A DNA stretch of 64,000 nucleotides from G965202665 sp965243835 (GTDB lineage: Bacteria; Actinomycetota; Acidimicrobiia; Spongiisociales; Spongiisociaceae), in the NCBI GenBank assembly GCA_965243835.1, contig OZ251578.1, positions 2,480,001-2,544,000 on the forward strand. The letters are read 5' to 3'. The notes under the pieces are model-generated. The model did no database searches. It saw nothing but the letters and a program-made list of their open reading frames with translations, and was not told where the DNA came from. The position numbers and the translations under genes were made by a program. Positions 1-8,590 of the stretch are shown here, piece by piece (position 1 is the first letter of the stretch; every line of letters begins with the position of its first letter).

Positions 1-100
1 AGTTCCATTAGTTCATCCTCCTCGGCCCGCTGACTCGACCCGCCGGGCCCTCCTGGCCCGCCCGCGTAAGAATAGAGGTTGCGCCGCCCGCGTGATTTCC

Positions 101-1033
101 TTACCCGGCCAAACGGGCGGCGGCCGTCCACGGGTCGGCTTCCCCGGCGGCCACCCGGGCCGCGGTTTCCTCCAAACCGGGTATTCCGCCGCTTCCCAGA
201 CGGCGCACCGCCGCTTCCCGCACCGCTTCTTCCACGGCCGCCCGGGCCCGGCGGAGGCGGCGGGCGGCCAACTCCCCCTCCCGCAGATGGGCGGCGTGCC
301 CCTGCAGGGACTCCCATAATTCATCCATCCCCGTCCCGTCCGTCGCCGCCGTTTCCACCACCGGCGGACGCCACCCGCCGGCCTCCCCCATATCCAGCAT
401 CATCTCCAGGTCGCGCCGGGCGTTGCCGGCCCCGGGACGGTCCGCCTTGTTGACCGCGAACACATCCCCGATTTCCAAAAGCCCGGCCTTGCCGGCCTGG
501 ATTCCGTCCCCCCAGCCGGGAGTGACCACCACCGTCACCGTGTCCGCCTCCAGCATAATGTCCACTTCCGCCTGCCCCACCCCCACCGTTTCGATAATCA
601 GAAAGTCGAAACCGGCCCCGTCCAGCACTACCGCCGCTTTGGGGGCGGCCGCCGAAATCCCGCCCAGGCGCCCCCGCCCCGCCAACGACCTCACATACAC
701 CTGCGGGTCGTCTATGTGCTCTTGCATGCGAATGCGGTCGCCGAGAATGGCCCCGCCGGTAAAAGGGCTGGACGGATCCACCGCCAACACCCCCGCCGTT
801 TCCCCCCGGCGCCGGATGATTTCTATCAGCCGGGAGACGAGGGTGCTTTTGCCCGCCCCGGGGGCCCCGGTAAGTCCGATGCGCCGGGCTCCGCCGGCCG
901 CGTCCCAAAACAGGCGCAACAGGTCGGGGGCGCCGGGCGAGCCGTCTTCCACGGCGCTGACGGCCCGGGCCAGTGCCCGGCGGTCGCCGGCCCGGGCTTT
1001 GCGCACCGCCTCCGCCGGGGAATCCTGGTTCAT
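101..1033 (-). CDS. meaB: MeaB/ArgK-type GTPase (methylmalonyl-CoA mutase chaperone family)
   Basis: The 310-residue protein is a G3E-class P-loop GTPase of the MeaB family, which loads or protects adenosylcobalamin-dependent acyl-CoA mutases in the cytoplasm. Visible motifs are the Walker A loop GAPGAGKST at residues 56-64, VDPSSP at 85-90, GAILGDRIRM at 94-103, ETVGVGQAEVDI at 148-159 and the guanine-specificity motif NKAD at 195-198. Length is close to the family norm of about 330. It follows the NifU-like gene by 17 bp on the same strand, so they are probably co-transcribed. No mutase subunit lies in the window, so the client enzyme is unknown; it may be encoded beyond the left edge. B12 use fits the corrinoid proteins and NrdJ seen later. 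Confidence 0.92.
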   Translation of the reverse strand: MNQDSPAEAVRKARAGDRRALARAVSAVEDGSPGAPDLLRLFWDAAGGARRIGLTGAPGAGKSTLVSRLIEIIRRRGETAGVLAVDPSSPFTGGAILGDRIRMQEHIDDPQVYVRSLAGRGRLGGISAAAPKAAVVLDGAGFDFLIIETVGVGQAEVDIMLEADTVTVVVTPGWGDGIQAGKAGLLEIGDVFAVNKADRPGAGNARRDLEMMLDMGEAGGWRPPVVETAATDGTGMDELWESLQGHAAHLREGELAARRLRRARAAVEEAVREAAVRRLGSGGIPGLEETAARVAAGEADPWTAAARLAG

Positions 1034-1050
1034 AGGGGGAGCGGAGCGGC

Positions 1051-1410
1051 TCAGGCGGCCCGCACCGAGGTGACGCCCGGCACCCGCTCGGTGAGGATGC
1101 GCTCAATGCCCGCGGTCAAGGTCATCATGGACAGGGGGCAACCCGCGCACGCCCCCACCAACTGCAGGTCGACGGTTCCGTCCGCATCCACCCCGTTCAG
1201 GATCAAATCGCCGCCGTCGGCTTGCAGGGCGGGGCGGATGTATTCCAGGGTGGCCTCCAGCAGGTTCCGGTCCACGGCCCCGGCCCGTTCCGTCTCCGAC
1301 TCCGGAGCTTGCGGCCCCCGGTCGGCGGCGGACGGCTCCGTCTCCCGGCGGCCGGGCGGGACGGGCAGGTCCAAAGTCACGGTGGAGGGCGAGGAGGTCA
1401 CGGGCGTCAT
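1051..1410 (-). CDS. NifU-like C-terminal domain Fe-S scaffold protein
   Basis: This 119-residue protein has a disordered acidic and proline-rich N-terminal third, then a NifU C-terminal (Nfu) domain from about residue 50. The domain starts LEATLEYIRPALQADGGD and carries the cluster-binding CxxC in CAGCPLSMMTL. Nfu proteins hold a [4Fe-4S] cluster between two subunits and pass it to apo-enzymes. It sits between the membrane protein gene (1 bp away) and meaB on the minus strand, so a three-gene transcript is likely. The role is known for the family; the client enzymes cannot be told from the sequence. Confidence 0.88.
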   Translation of the reverse strand: MTPVTSSPSTVTLDLPVPPGRRETEPSAADRGPQAPESETERAGAVDRNLLEATLEYIRPALQADGGDLILNGVDADGTVDLQLVGACAGCPLSMMTLTAGIERILTERVPGVTSVRAA

Positions 1411-1411
1411 G

Positions 1412-2236
1412 CTACCAGTCGGGGGCGCTGGCCCGAATCTCCAGGGACAGCCTCTCGGCGTCCAAGCCTTCGCTGCGAACCCGCAACTCCAGGTAAGCCA
1501 CCGCCAACGCGGTGAACAGAAACACTTCCAACAACCCTCCCGCCAAGGCGGACCACAGTATGAAAAAAGGCCGGCCGGTGATGAACAGGGCGGGCAGAAG
1601 CGTGGCCGCCGCGCCTGCGGCCATGATGATGAGGATCGCCAACGCCGCCACTCCGAACAAGTGCCACCAGCGGGAATGCGCCAGACGCCACGCCCGGCGC
1701 AGGCATCCCCGCACTCCCTGGTTTTCCACCGCCAGCGGCCCCGGCCACACCGCCCAGGACGCCATCAGGAACACGCCGGGCAGGATGAACAACACCGTCC
1801 CCAGCGCGACGGCGAGCAGAATAACCGCATAGGCGCCCAGGATGGGAAGCAACCGGGAGAAGGCGAAACCCAGGGCCGCCCGCCATCCCTGCTCCACCCC
1901 GGCGTAGGCGGCGGCCGTCAGCCGGAAAACGGCCACCGCGGCCACCACCGACGCCAGGGAGGTGACCAGAAACTGAAAGAAAACCACGGGGGCGGCCGCC
2001 GCTATCCAGTCGGCCACCTCCTGCAATGGGGCTTCGGCGGCGGGCGGGGCGGGGACTTCGATCAGGGCGGCCAGGGCCGCCGACACCGGCGCCGGCAAAA
2101 CCAACCCCACCGCCGCCAGCGACCCGAACCGGCTGCGGATGACCGCCATGGCGTCAGTGAAAACTCCCCCGATATCCAGTTGCCGAAGTCGCAAAGTTTC
2201 CACACCCGAATGGTAACCGAACCGCCCCCTCCCCAA
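1412..2236 (-). CDS. multi-pass membrane protein of unknown function
   Basis: The protein is up to 274 residues with about six hydrophobic segments, for example around residues 37-58, 83-105, 137-160 and 188-240. The layout resembles the glycerophosphoryl-diester-phosphodiesterase membrane-domain-like proteins common in actinobacteria, with a conserved-looking FILPGVFLMASWAVWPGPLAVE segment (split here as FILPGVFLMASW and AVWPGPLAVE). The first 11 residues look poor, and a GTG at 2203 giving VETLRLRQ is a plausible alternative start. It heads the short operon with the NifU-like and MeaB genes. No catalytic motif is visible, so no function is assigned. Confidence 0.7.
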   Translation of the reverse strand: MGRGRFGYHSGVETLRLRQLDIGGVFTDAMAVIRSRFGSLAAVGLVLPAPVSAALAALIEVPAPPAAEAPLQEVADWIAAAAPVVFFQFLVTSLASVVAAVAVFRLTAAAYAGVEQGWRAALGFAFSRLLPILGAYAVILLAVALGTVLFILPGVFLMASWAVWPGPLAVENQGVRGCLRRAWRLAHSRWWHLFGVAALAILIIMAAGAAATLLPALFITGRPFFILWSALAGGLLEVFLFTALAVAYLELRVRSEGLDAERLSLEIRASAPDW

Positions 2237-2641
2237 AAATTTTCCCGCCCGGCGGCCCCGCCCGCCCCGCCCCCGCGCCCGCCCACCCGCAATTTAATCG
2301 ATTTTTTCGACCCAAACAAGGGGGTCGTTTCCCCAATTGACCGTTTTGCGGTACTGGGGATACGGCCGGTTTTGTAGAGGGCGGCGAACCGGGCCGGCAC
2401 CTAGTAGGCGTCCTCCAAGTCGGAGCGGTTGCGGCCATCGCCGCGAAGTTCTTCGGCGCCTTGACGCTTTCCGCAAACAAGCAGGCGTACTGCGCAGTGA
2501 ACTTGCCCTCTATGGCCGGAGGCGTCTTCATATAAGCCGGTATAACATTCGACATACCAGGCCTCCTCGAATCGATGATGTTTACAACAGCGTTCCAGCG
2601 AGGCCTCACCTAAATTGCAAACACTTCACCCCACCACCACC
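2237..2641. other. intergenic stretch with a possible small ORF
   Basis: About 400 bases separate the membrane protein from the methyltransferase remnant. On the minus strand an ATG at 2555 follows a good AGGAGG site by 6 nt and opens a reading frame whose first 50 codons have moderate GC at third positions; the remainder is low-complexity proline and glycine sequence overlapping the next gene. I do not recognise the product and treat it as a weak candidate only. The part from 2220 to 2300 is very rich in runs of C and G. No RNA gene or terminator was recognised. Confidence 0.3.
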
Positions 2642-3506
2642 TTACGCGGAGAGCCTCACATATTCCTTATTAATCTCTATTCCGATGGACTTGCGTTGCA
2701 GTTGTTGCGCCACCCGGCACGTAGTGCCGCTGCCTAGAAACGGATCCAATACAGTGTCTCCCCGGTCGGTGAACAACTGTATGAAGAACTCCGGCAACCA
2801 TTCCGGGTAGGCGGCGCTGTGGCCCGTGTTATGGCAAACGGGCGGCTTATACAGCACGTTGGAGGGATACACCTTGTCCTTGCCTTCCCATGCGGCTATC
2901 CTCTGCCCCACCCCGGAACGGGTGGAGGACTCTTGACGGCTTCTGTCATTATCATTCATATTGCGTAAGCGCGCCTTGGCCCAGTCGCCGAATCGGCACT
3001 TTGACCGCCTCCTGGTTCATCTTGAAATCTTTAGTTTTGGAGAAATGCAGAATTCTTTCCCATGCATCCCGGAAACGATATTTCCACTTGCCCGGCGCCG
3101 ACGTTGTCTTATGCCAAATATATTCCTCCACCCAGCGAAACCCGGCCTGCTGTTTCAAGGCTAAAATCAACTCCAACACATAGGTGTGCCGTTCCCCGTC
3201 AACCGCCTTCTCCTTGATGTTCAGCACGAAAGAACCGGTTGGTTTCAGGACGCGGCGCATTTCCGCCGCCCGCTCCAAAAACCATTCCACGTACTCGTCG
3301 GGGGCTATCCCGCCGTAAGTGTGCGACCGGGCATCGGCATAGGGAGGGGAGGTAACGATCAAAGCGACGCAGTCGGACGGCAAGCCCCTCATCACCTCCA
3401 AGCAGTCGACATGGTGAATGATCCGCTCCGCAACCCGGGCGGCGTCGTCCTCGCTCCGCTTCCCCGCCCGCTCCGGGGCGATCAGGGCGAGGGTGTCCAA
3501 AGTCAT
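2642..3506 (-). pseudogene. DNA methyltransferase (TSPPY class) broken by one extra base
   Basis: Two overlapping frames together encode one site-specific DNA methyltransferase. The first part, from ATG 3506 (AGGGAGG ribosome site 7 nt upstream), carries the catalytic TSPPY motif, VLKPTGSFVLNIKEK and a segment ending KVPI. The second part carries SRQESSTRSGVGQRIAAWEG, the AdoMet-binding motif LDPFLGSGTT and GIEINKEYV. Removing one base near 2990 joins them smoothly as KVPIGDWAKARLRN followed by the second part, which matches the usual family sequence. TSPPY before FxGxG is the beta-class order, giving N6-adenine or N4-cytosine methylation. As written the enzyme is split in the linker and probably inactive. 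There is no neighbouring restriction enzyme. An ATG at 3560 is a less likely start. Confidence 0.85.
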
Positions 3507-3572
3507 CTGTTTTCCTCCCTTCGGCGTACTGCCCTGCAAGATAGGACGCGCCTGTGACATTGGCGCCGCCGC

Positions 3573-4388
3573 TCATCGTGCGGTTCCGGGGGGCGGGGCG
3601 GGCGGTGGCGATTCTAAGGCGGCGCGGTGGGCATCGGTTATCGGGGGGGAGGCGGGAAGCAGGATGGGGGTGACGGCGATCTCCCTGCCCAGGCTGACGG
3701 CGGTGTCGCATCCGGCGGCGGCCAGCATCTCCCCCCGGTCCGCCCGGTAGCGGTGACTGAAAGTTCCATCCGGGTTGCGCCGGTGCAACTGTCCGTAGGA
3801 GACCGGGGCCAGCGGAGCCAATCGGCGGGGGGTGTCCGGCCCGGCCTCCCAGGGCACGTTGACGTTGATCACGTCCCCGGGCAGATCAGCGGCCAGGATG
3901 TCGGCCAGCAACACCGCGCACAGCCCGGCCAGCCTCTCCCATACCGGGGCCGAGTCGGGGGAGGCGGCCCGTTCGTACCATTGCAGCCAGTCGCCCCGGC
4001 CTTCGGCGGAGAAGGCGACCCCCGGCGTCCCCAACGCCCGCGCCTCGAAGGCGGCCCCGATAGTGCCCGAGGCCAGCGCCCCGATGGCCGAAAAATTGTA
4101 TCCCAGGTTGATGCCGGAAACCACCAAGTCGGGGGGTTCGTCAAAATAAACCGACCCCACATGCACCGCATCCGCCGGAAAGCCGGAGACGGTCACCACC
4201 GTCACCCCCGACCGCTCCGACTGCGCGACCCGCAACGGGTCATGGCGGGTTATGGCCTTGCTGGACCAGCTCCGCTCCCGATCGGGGGCCACCGCCCGCA
4301 CCTCCCCCAGGGCCTGCAAAGCCCGGGCGAAGGGAATAAGGGCCGGGCTGGCCGGGCCGTCGTCGTTGGTGAGCAGAATCCAGGACAT
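3573..4388 (-). CDS. surE: 5'/3'-nucleotidase SurE
   Basis: The 271-residue protein opens with the SurE metal site TNDDG at residues 7-11 and has the second signature SGINLGYN at about 90-97, followed by ASGTIGAAFEA. SurE is a divalent-metal-dependent phosphatase that removes phosphate from nucleoside 5'- and 3'-monophosphates in the cytoplasm. The C-terminal 20 residues are proline-rich and probably disordered. It lies 66 bp upstream of the methyltransferase remnant on the same strand and is divergent from the mogA-like gene, with only about 40 bp between the two starts. Confidence 0.93.
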   Translation of the reverse strand: MSWILLTNDDGPASPALIPFARALQALGEVRAVAPDRERSWSSKAITRHDPLRVAQSERSGVTVVTVSGFPADAVHVGSVYFDEPPDLVVSGINLGYNFSAIGALASGTIGAAFEARALGTPGVAFSAEGRGDWLQWYERAASPDSAPVWERLAGLCAVLLADILAADLPGDVINVNVPWEAGPDTPRRLAPLAPVSYGQLHRRNPDGTFSHRYRADRGEMLAAAGCDTAVSLGREIAVTPILLPASPPITDAHRAALESPPPAPPPGTAR

Positions 4389-4417
4389 ACAAGACGGCAG
4401 GGTAGCCGCCGGGCGCC

Positions 4418-4423
4418 TATTAT
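4418..4423 (+). promoter_or_regulatory. -10 box of a leaderless promoter for the mogA-like gene
   Basis: TATTAT ends 6 nt before the ATG at 4430. Transcription starting about 7 nt past the -10 would begin at the start codon, and no ribosome-binding sequence precedes the ATG. No good -35 is seen. Confidence 0.5.
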
Positions 4424-4429
4424 TTAAAC

Positions 4430-4918
4430 ATGACCAGACGAGCGGCGGCGGTGACCTGCAGCGACGGGGTAACGCACGGAACCAGAACCGATGAATCGGG
4501 GGCTTTGCTGGAAGAGTTGCTCACCGCATTCGGGCCACAGGTGGGCGGCTGGGAGGTGGAACGGCACGTGACGGCCGATGAACGGGAGCGGATAACCGAA
4601 CTGTTGGCCGGGCTGGCCTCCGACTGCGCCCTGATCGTCACTTCCGGCGGCACCGGATTCGGGCCGCGGGACGTGACTCCGGAAGCGACCGCCGCCCTGC
4701 TGGATCGCCCCGCCCCCGGATTGGCGGAACTGATCCGCGCCGAAGGCCTCAAGCACACCCCGCTGGCCGCCCTGTCCCGGGGAACGGCGGGCGTCATCGG
4801 GTCGTGCCTGGTCATCAACCTGCCCGGCAACCCCAAGGGGGTGGCGGAAGGTTGGGAGGCGGTGGAACCGTTGCTCCCCCACATCCTCGACCTGCTGGCC
4901 GGCCGCACCGTCCACTGA
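4430..4918 (+). CDS. MogA/MoaB-type molybdopterin adenylyltransferase
   Basis: This 162-residue protein belongs to the MoCF-binding family that adenylates molybdopterin before molybdenum insertion. It has TSGGTGFGPRDVTPEAT at residues 71-87, LSRGTAG further on and NLPGNPKG near the C-terminus, all hallmark binding-loop motifs. Length matches stand-alone MogA/MoaB proteins. It is convergent with fdhD (7 bp between stops), and both products serve molybdenum enzymes such as formate dehydrogenase, although no such enzyme is in this window. MogA and MoaB cannot be separated on sequence alone here. The start appears leaderless. Confidence 0.88.
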   Translation: MTRRAAAVTCSDGVTHGTRTDESGALLEELLTAFGPQVGGWEVERHVTADERERITELLAGLASDCALIVTSGGTGFGPRDVTPEATAALLDRPAPGLAELIRAEGLKHTPLAALSRGTAGVIGSCLVINLPGNPKGVAEGWEAVEPLLPHILDLLAGRTVH

Positions 4919-4925
4919 CCCTCCT

Positions 4926-5744
4926 TCACACGATGCGGCGGGGGTGGGAGTAAATGTTGAACCCCCCGGGTCGCACGAACCCGGCCACGGTCACTCCCAA
5001 CTCCTCGGCCAGCTCCGCAGCCAGGGAGGTGGCGGCCGACACTCCGGCCAGCAGGCTCAGCCCGGCGGCGGCTGTTTTCTGCACCAGTTCGAAGGAAACC
5101 CGCCCGGACACGGTCACCGTCATCTCCCCCAGCGGCCACCGGTCCGCGGCCAGGGCCCCCACCAGTTTGTCCATGGCGTTGTGGCGGCCCACGTCCTCCC
5201 GCAGGGCGGCCAACTCCCCGTCGGGGGTGAAAGCGGCGGCGGCGTGCAACCCTCCGGTCTGGGTGAAACCGGACTGGGCCTCCCGCATCGCCTCCATCAG
5301 TTCCGGCAACCGGTCGGCGGCCACCTCCGGCCCGGGGGGCGGGGTCGGGGAAGCCACCCGCACCGCGTCGATGGAGGCCTTGCCGCACACCCCGCACGAG
5401 GAAGTGGCGTACAGGTTGCGCCGGAACTGTTCGGGGTCCACCATCGTCCCCTCCGCCAAAACCAGGTCGTAACGGCCCTCCCCCTCGGGACCGCCCGCCG
5501 CCCGCACCTCCGCCAGCTCCGAAGGGCGAAGAATTATCCCTTCGGTGAGGGCGAACCCGCGAGCCAGCTCCCCATCGTGCCCGGGGGTGCGCATCAGCAC
5601 CGCAATCGGCACGCCGCCCAGCCGAAACTCCACCGGCTCCTCGGCGGGCAACCGATCCTCCCGCACCCGGCGCCCGGCCTCCTCCACCCGCACCAAGCGC
5701 CGAACCGAAACCGCATCCATCCCCCCAGTATACCACACCCGCAC
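4926..5744 (-). CDS. fdhD: FdhD sulfurtransferase for formate dehydrogenase maturation
   Basis: FdhD transfers sulfur from a cysteine desulfurase to the molybdenum cofactor of formate dehydrogenase. The 272-residue protein has the family core GELARGFALTEGII, the two reactive cysteines in SSCGVCGKASID (C117 and C120), REDVGRHNAMDKLVGA, and SGRVSFELVQKTAAAG. The listed start is a GTG; an internal ATG at 5720 (MDAVSV) is a possible alternative, and neither has a well-spaced ribosome site. A formate dehydrogenase would suit the formate-producing C1 metabolism implied by the methylated-amine locus, but that link is inference. Confidence 0.92.
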   Translation of the reverse strand: MRVWYTGGMDAVSVRRLVRVEEAGRRVREDRLPAEEPVEFRLGGVPIAVLMRTPGHDGELARGFALTEGIILRPSELAEVRAAGGPEGEGRYDLVLAEGTMVDPEQFRRNLYATSSCGVCGKASIDAVRVASPTPPPGPEVAADRLPELMEAMREAQSGFTQTGGLHAAAAFTPDGELAALREDVGRHNAMDKLVGALAADRWPLGEMTVTVSGRVSFELVQKTAAAGLSLLAGVSAATSLAAELAEELGVTVAGFVRPGGFNIYSHPRRIV

Positions 5745-5804
5745 TCCCTACCGGAGAATCTTTATCAAACAAACCACATGGCGAACCGGAACGTACGCAT
5801 CTGC

Positions 5805-5810
5805 TATAGT
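5805..5810 (+). promoter_or_regulatory. -10 box of a leaderless promoter
   Basis: TATAGT lies 7 nt before the ATG at 5818 of the AT-rich unknown gene. The same box and spacing occur before several other genes in the window, which supports a leaderless transcript. No convincing -35. Confidence 0.5.
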
Positions 5811-5817
5811 GGTGCTC

Positions 5818-6747
5818 ATGACTGAACATATTCAAACTCCAGAGCAATACGAAACATTTGCAATCGGGGAAGACGAACACGGCAACCCGATAATGTATAC
5901 TTGCGATCCTATGGCACTCCGCGACCAGGGTAACCCCTCCGCCCCTAGCCATAGCAAAATGGTTTTTTTCGAAAGAACAGTTCTAGAAAAATATTTTGCG
6001 AATCCAGACAAATATCATTTCGAAGGGTTCTATATTAAATCTTCAGAATTTTGGTTAAGTATATCGCAAATGTCATTAAGTCATGTATCTGTGTTTCTCG
6101 GCGACTTAGGCGAGAACTTACCATACAAGGAACAACGACACTGGCAAGCCTTGAATATTATACCACAAGCGGCACAACATGAACCAGACTTGTGCAGTTC
6201 TAAAAACTATGCCTACATAGAAAAATATTTTTACGCAAATTATAATAATCTAAATCAGATTTGGCATTTACGCTTTGGATGGCCTCTATTCAAGAAGGAT
6301 TTTCACGACGATGACACCTACTTGGAACAATCTATACGCGTACCTACAAACGACAGTACCAAGCAATTCGATGAGCAAATAATGCATCTAGCAAGATTTA
6401 TTATCGATAATCTTAATAAAAATAAATTAGATATAACGATAGGCAAAATAAAGGACGAAAAGAGTATTAGTACGTTGGAACGCTTTCTAAATAAGCATAA
6501 AATAAAATCACCGATTTGTAAAATATTTCGAGAGATCCAAAATTTTAGAAGTAGTGGATCTGCACATCTGAAAGGTGAGAACTACGATAAACTCAAAGAA
6601 AAACATATGCCTTCCGCCAACCGACAGACATACTATGCCGAGCTCCTAAAAAGACTGGTAGATGAATTTACTATGCTCGCCGGTGAACTATGGCACACCA
6701 GGAAACTGGTTGTTGACACAGATGAGATAACCGGCGGATGCGGTTAG
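5818..6747 (+). CDS. AT-rich gene of unknown function, possible HEPN-like or immunity protein
   Basis: The 309-residue predicted protein (start MTEHIQTPEQYETF) is encoded by DNA much richer in A and T than its neighbours, with many Lys, Asn and Ile residues, which suggests recent transfer. It is soluble with no signal peptide. The middle resembles nothing I recognise. The last third has KIFREIQNFRSSGSAHLKG, reminiscent of the R...H-type segment in HEPN-like helical domains, but the match is too weak to assign ribonuclease activity. Upstream in-frame sequence back to 5545 is GC-rich antisense to fdhD and is not part of the gene. The start is chosen for the -10 box 7 nt upstream. Confidence 0.65.
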   Translation: MTEHIQTPEQYETFAIGEDEHGNPIMYTCDPMALRDQGNPSAPSHSKMVFFERTVLEKYFANPDKYHFEGFYIKSSEFWLSISQMSLSHVSVFLGDLGENLPYKEQRHWQALNIIPQAAQHEPDLCSSKNYAYIEKYFYANYNNLNQIWHLRFGWPLFKKDFHDDDTYLEQSIRVPTNDSTKQFDEQIMHLARFIIDNLNKNKLDITIGKIKDEKSISTLERFLNKHKIKSPICKIFREIQNFRSSGSAHLKGENYDKLKEKHMPSANRQTYYAELLKRLVDEFTMLAGELWHTRKLVVDTDEITGGCG

Positions 6748-6770
6748 CCTGGGAACGGAAAGGAGGCAAA

Positions 6771-7370
6771 ATGAAGGGAACAAGCGAAGTGCCTTTTGGG
6801 CGTTACAGCGCCAGGGAGGTTTCATATTTGACGGGCGTCCCGCCGCGGCGGATAGGCCAGTGGGCGCGACACGGATGCATCCTGCGCTCCCATCCCGACC
6901 TCCCCAAATACCCGTATTCATATCAGGATGTAGCCGAGACCTTGGTGGTGTGCAAACTTTTGGAAAAAGAGTTCCGATTTTCCGATGTACGTCAGGTCAT
7001 GACACGATTGCGGGACGACTTCGGCGCTTGGCCCTTGCAGGCCGCCCCGCTTCACTTGGATGAATATCGCAGAATCCTGCTGAAATCCGATGATCTCTGG
7101 GATTACACCTCCGGCCTGCAGGCGATAAGTGCGGCCCTCGCCGATGGAGGGTGGGCGTCCGTGGAGGAAAAACTCACGCAGATTGCGGTGGACCCGGCGG
7201 TAATGTCGGGGACCCCTACCATACGCGGCCGTCGTATCACCGCTATGTTCGTCGGGGGGATGGGGGCGACCGCCGAAGGAAGACGGATACTGGAAAACGA
7301 TTACGGATTGGGGGCGGAAGAGATCGACCAAGGCCGCCGCTGGCGCGCCAAGGCACTGGAATACGCTTAA
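6771..7370 (+). CDS. HTH (MerR-like) plus DUF433 protein, antitoxin-like
   Basis: The 199-residue protein starts at an ATG 5 nt after AAAGGAGG. The N-terminal part (YSAREVSYLTGVPPRRIGQW) looks like a MerR-type winged helix. The C-terminal part (LTQIAVDPAVMSGTPTIRG, then TAMFVGGMGATAEGRRILENDYGL) is a DUF433 domain, which occurs in VapB-like antitoxins often paired with a DUF5615 PIN-like toxin. No DUF5615 gene follows; instead an unrecognised gene begins 9 bp downstream. The protein may bind DNA and regulate its own transcript, which is inference from the family. Confidence 0.75.
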   Translation: MKGTSEVPFGRYSAREVSYLTGVPPRRIGQWARHGCILRSHPDLPKYPYSYQDVAETLVVCKLLEKEFRFSDVRQVMTRLRDDFGAWPLQAAPLHLDEYRRILLKSDDLWDYTSGLQAISAALADGGWASVEEKLTQIAVDPAVMSGTPTIRGRRITAMFVGGMGATAEGRRILENDYGLGAEEIDQGRRWRAKALEYA

Positions 7371-7379
7371 ACTGGCGTC

Positions 7380-8114
7380 ATGCTGATGGACGATCGATCG
7401 CAAGGTCAACAGGACGAGAACGCCCCGCCGGGAGGGTGGCGCCGGGCGGCGTGGAATCTTTGCTGGCGACACGGCCTGCCTTCCCCTTTCCCGCACCGCG
7501 CCGAAACCGTGGCGCGCATACAAGAAACGGTACTGACGGATCTCCGGGCAAAAGGCGCGTCGAGCGCAGGCGCGGATGCCCTCGCGGAGTGGGGGATGAA
7601 CCATTATATACGAAAAAGAACCTTTCAAACATCACTGGCGGAGGTCGATAAGGCGAGCGACCCCCTTCGGACGCGGCCCTACCTGCTGGTGCCCGATTTG
7701 CCGGATATGATGATGAAGCCCAACGGCCGCGGGCGGTACCGACCTCTGATCCAATACTGCAAAGACTGGGGGGATCGGCCCGCCGACCGGCCCGCAATGA
7801 TGGCCGACCCCCCGCCGCCGGACGCCATCCCGGGTATCGCCGTCAGCATCGCGGCGGTGGTGCATGCCCTCTGCGACCAAGACGAACACCAGACTCCGGA
7901 ATGGGTGATGCGTTATCGGTCCGCCTCCCCCCATCGACTATGGGGATTCCGTCCTTACGATCCCAACTCGGCTTACGACCAGCGCGTCTTGTCCAACTCT
8001 CCCCCCGCCTGCCGTTACCATCAAACTTACTTCACCCGCTCTTTCATCGCAGGCAGCCTCTGGTTGAGAGAACCCAACGACCAGCCTCACCCGACTACCT
8101 CCCCCATGAAATGA
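7380..8114 (+). CDS. unknown protein downstream of the DUF433 gene
   Basis: The 244-residue protein is soluble, rich in Pro, Arg and Trp, with no recognised domain. It contains VARIQETVLTDLRAKG, a central KPNGRGRYRPLIQYCKDWGD stretch and a C-terminal segment with several aromatic residues. Spacing of 9 bp from the DUF433 gene suggests one transcript, so it could be the partner of that antitoxin-like protein; that is a guess from position. There is no clear ribosome site in front of the ATG, so coupling to the upstream gene is possible. An alternative is a degraded gene. Confidence 0.5.
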   Translation: MLMDDRSQGQQDENAPPGGWRRAAWNLCWRHGLPSPFPHRAETVARIQETVLTDLRAKGASSAGADALAEWGMNHYIRKRTFQTSLAEVDKASDPLRTRPYLLVPDLPDMMMKPNGRGRYRPLIQYCKDWGDRPADRPAMMADPPPPDAIPGIAVSIAAVVHALCDQDEHQTPEWVMRYRSASPHRLWGFRPYDPNSAYDQRVLSNSPPACRYHQTYFTRSFIAGSLWLREPNDQPHPTTSPMK

Positions 8115-8590
8115 CAATCCCCGTCGAGTCCGCTAGCGGTTCGGCATAGCGGAATTGAGTTATCCGGGTGTGAATTTTGGTCGAAATTGATGAAAGTCGA
8201 CTCGTCAATTTGTCAAAAATTTTTAAATAATGATAAATATAATTATTAGTAGTATTTATAATGCCGTATTAGCCTATGATTTTATAACTAAGACAGGGAA
8301 CTTAACTATTGTAAAGCAACGATGCTACCCAAAATGCCCTTAATGTTTTAGGCCGCTGACCAGGGTATTTTTAGATCGCCTTTTCATAAACTATTATAAA
8401 CTAGCAAGTTTCGTGCTCGGTCACGGGTTAAGTAGAAGGGCAATTGCAACTAGTGTCGTCGTCGAACCAAAGAAAGGAGAAGCCACAATAGATAATTCAA
8501 CTATTAGATAGACGGTGCGACGAGAAACCCGCCCAAACCATAACGACTAGCGAGCCAGCCAGTAATCGACATCAAATAGGAAGGAACAGA
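8115..8590. other. AT-rich intergenic stretch without a recognised gene
   Basis: About 475 bases, strongly AT-rich between 8200 and 8420 compared with the flanks. A TATAAT hexamer occurs at 8257-8262, and an AAAGGAG at about 8475 is not followed by a standard start codon. No open frame of useful length, tRNA or rRNA is seen. It may hold the promoter of the small gene at 8591 or an unrecognised small RNA. Confidence 0.4.

Noticed and set aside
716..2377. Long plus-strand frame of 553 codons over the MeaB and NifU genes
   Set aside because: It is antisense to three genes with clear family motifs and encodes Gln-, Arg- and Pro-rich shadow sequence.
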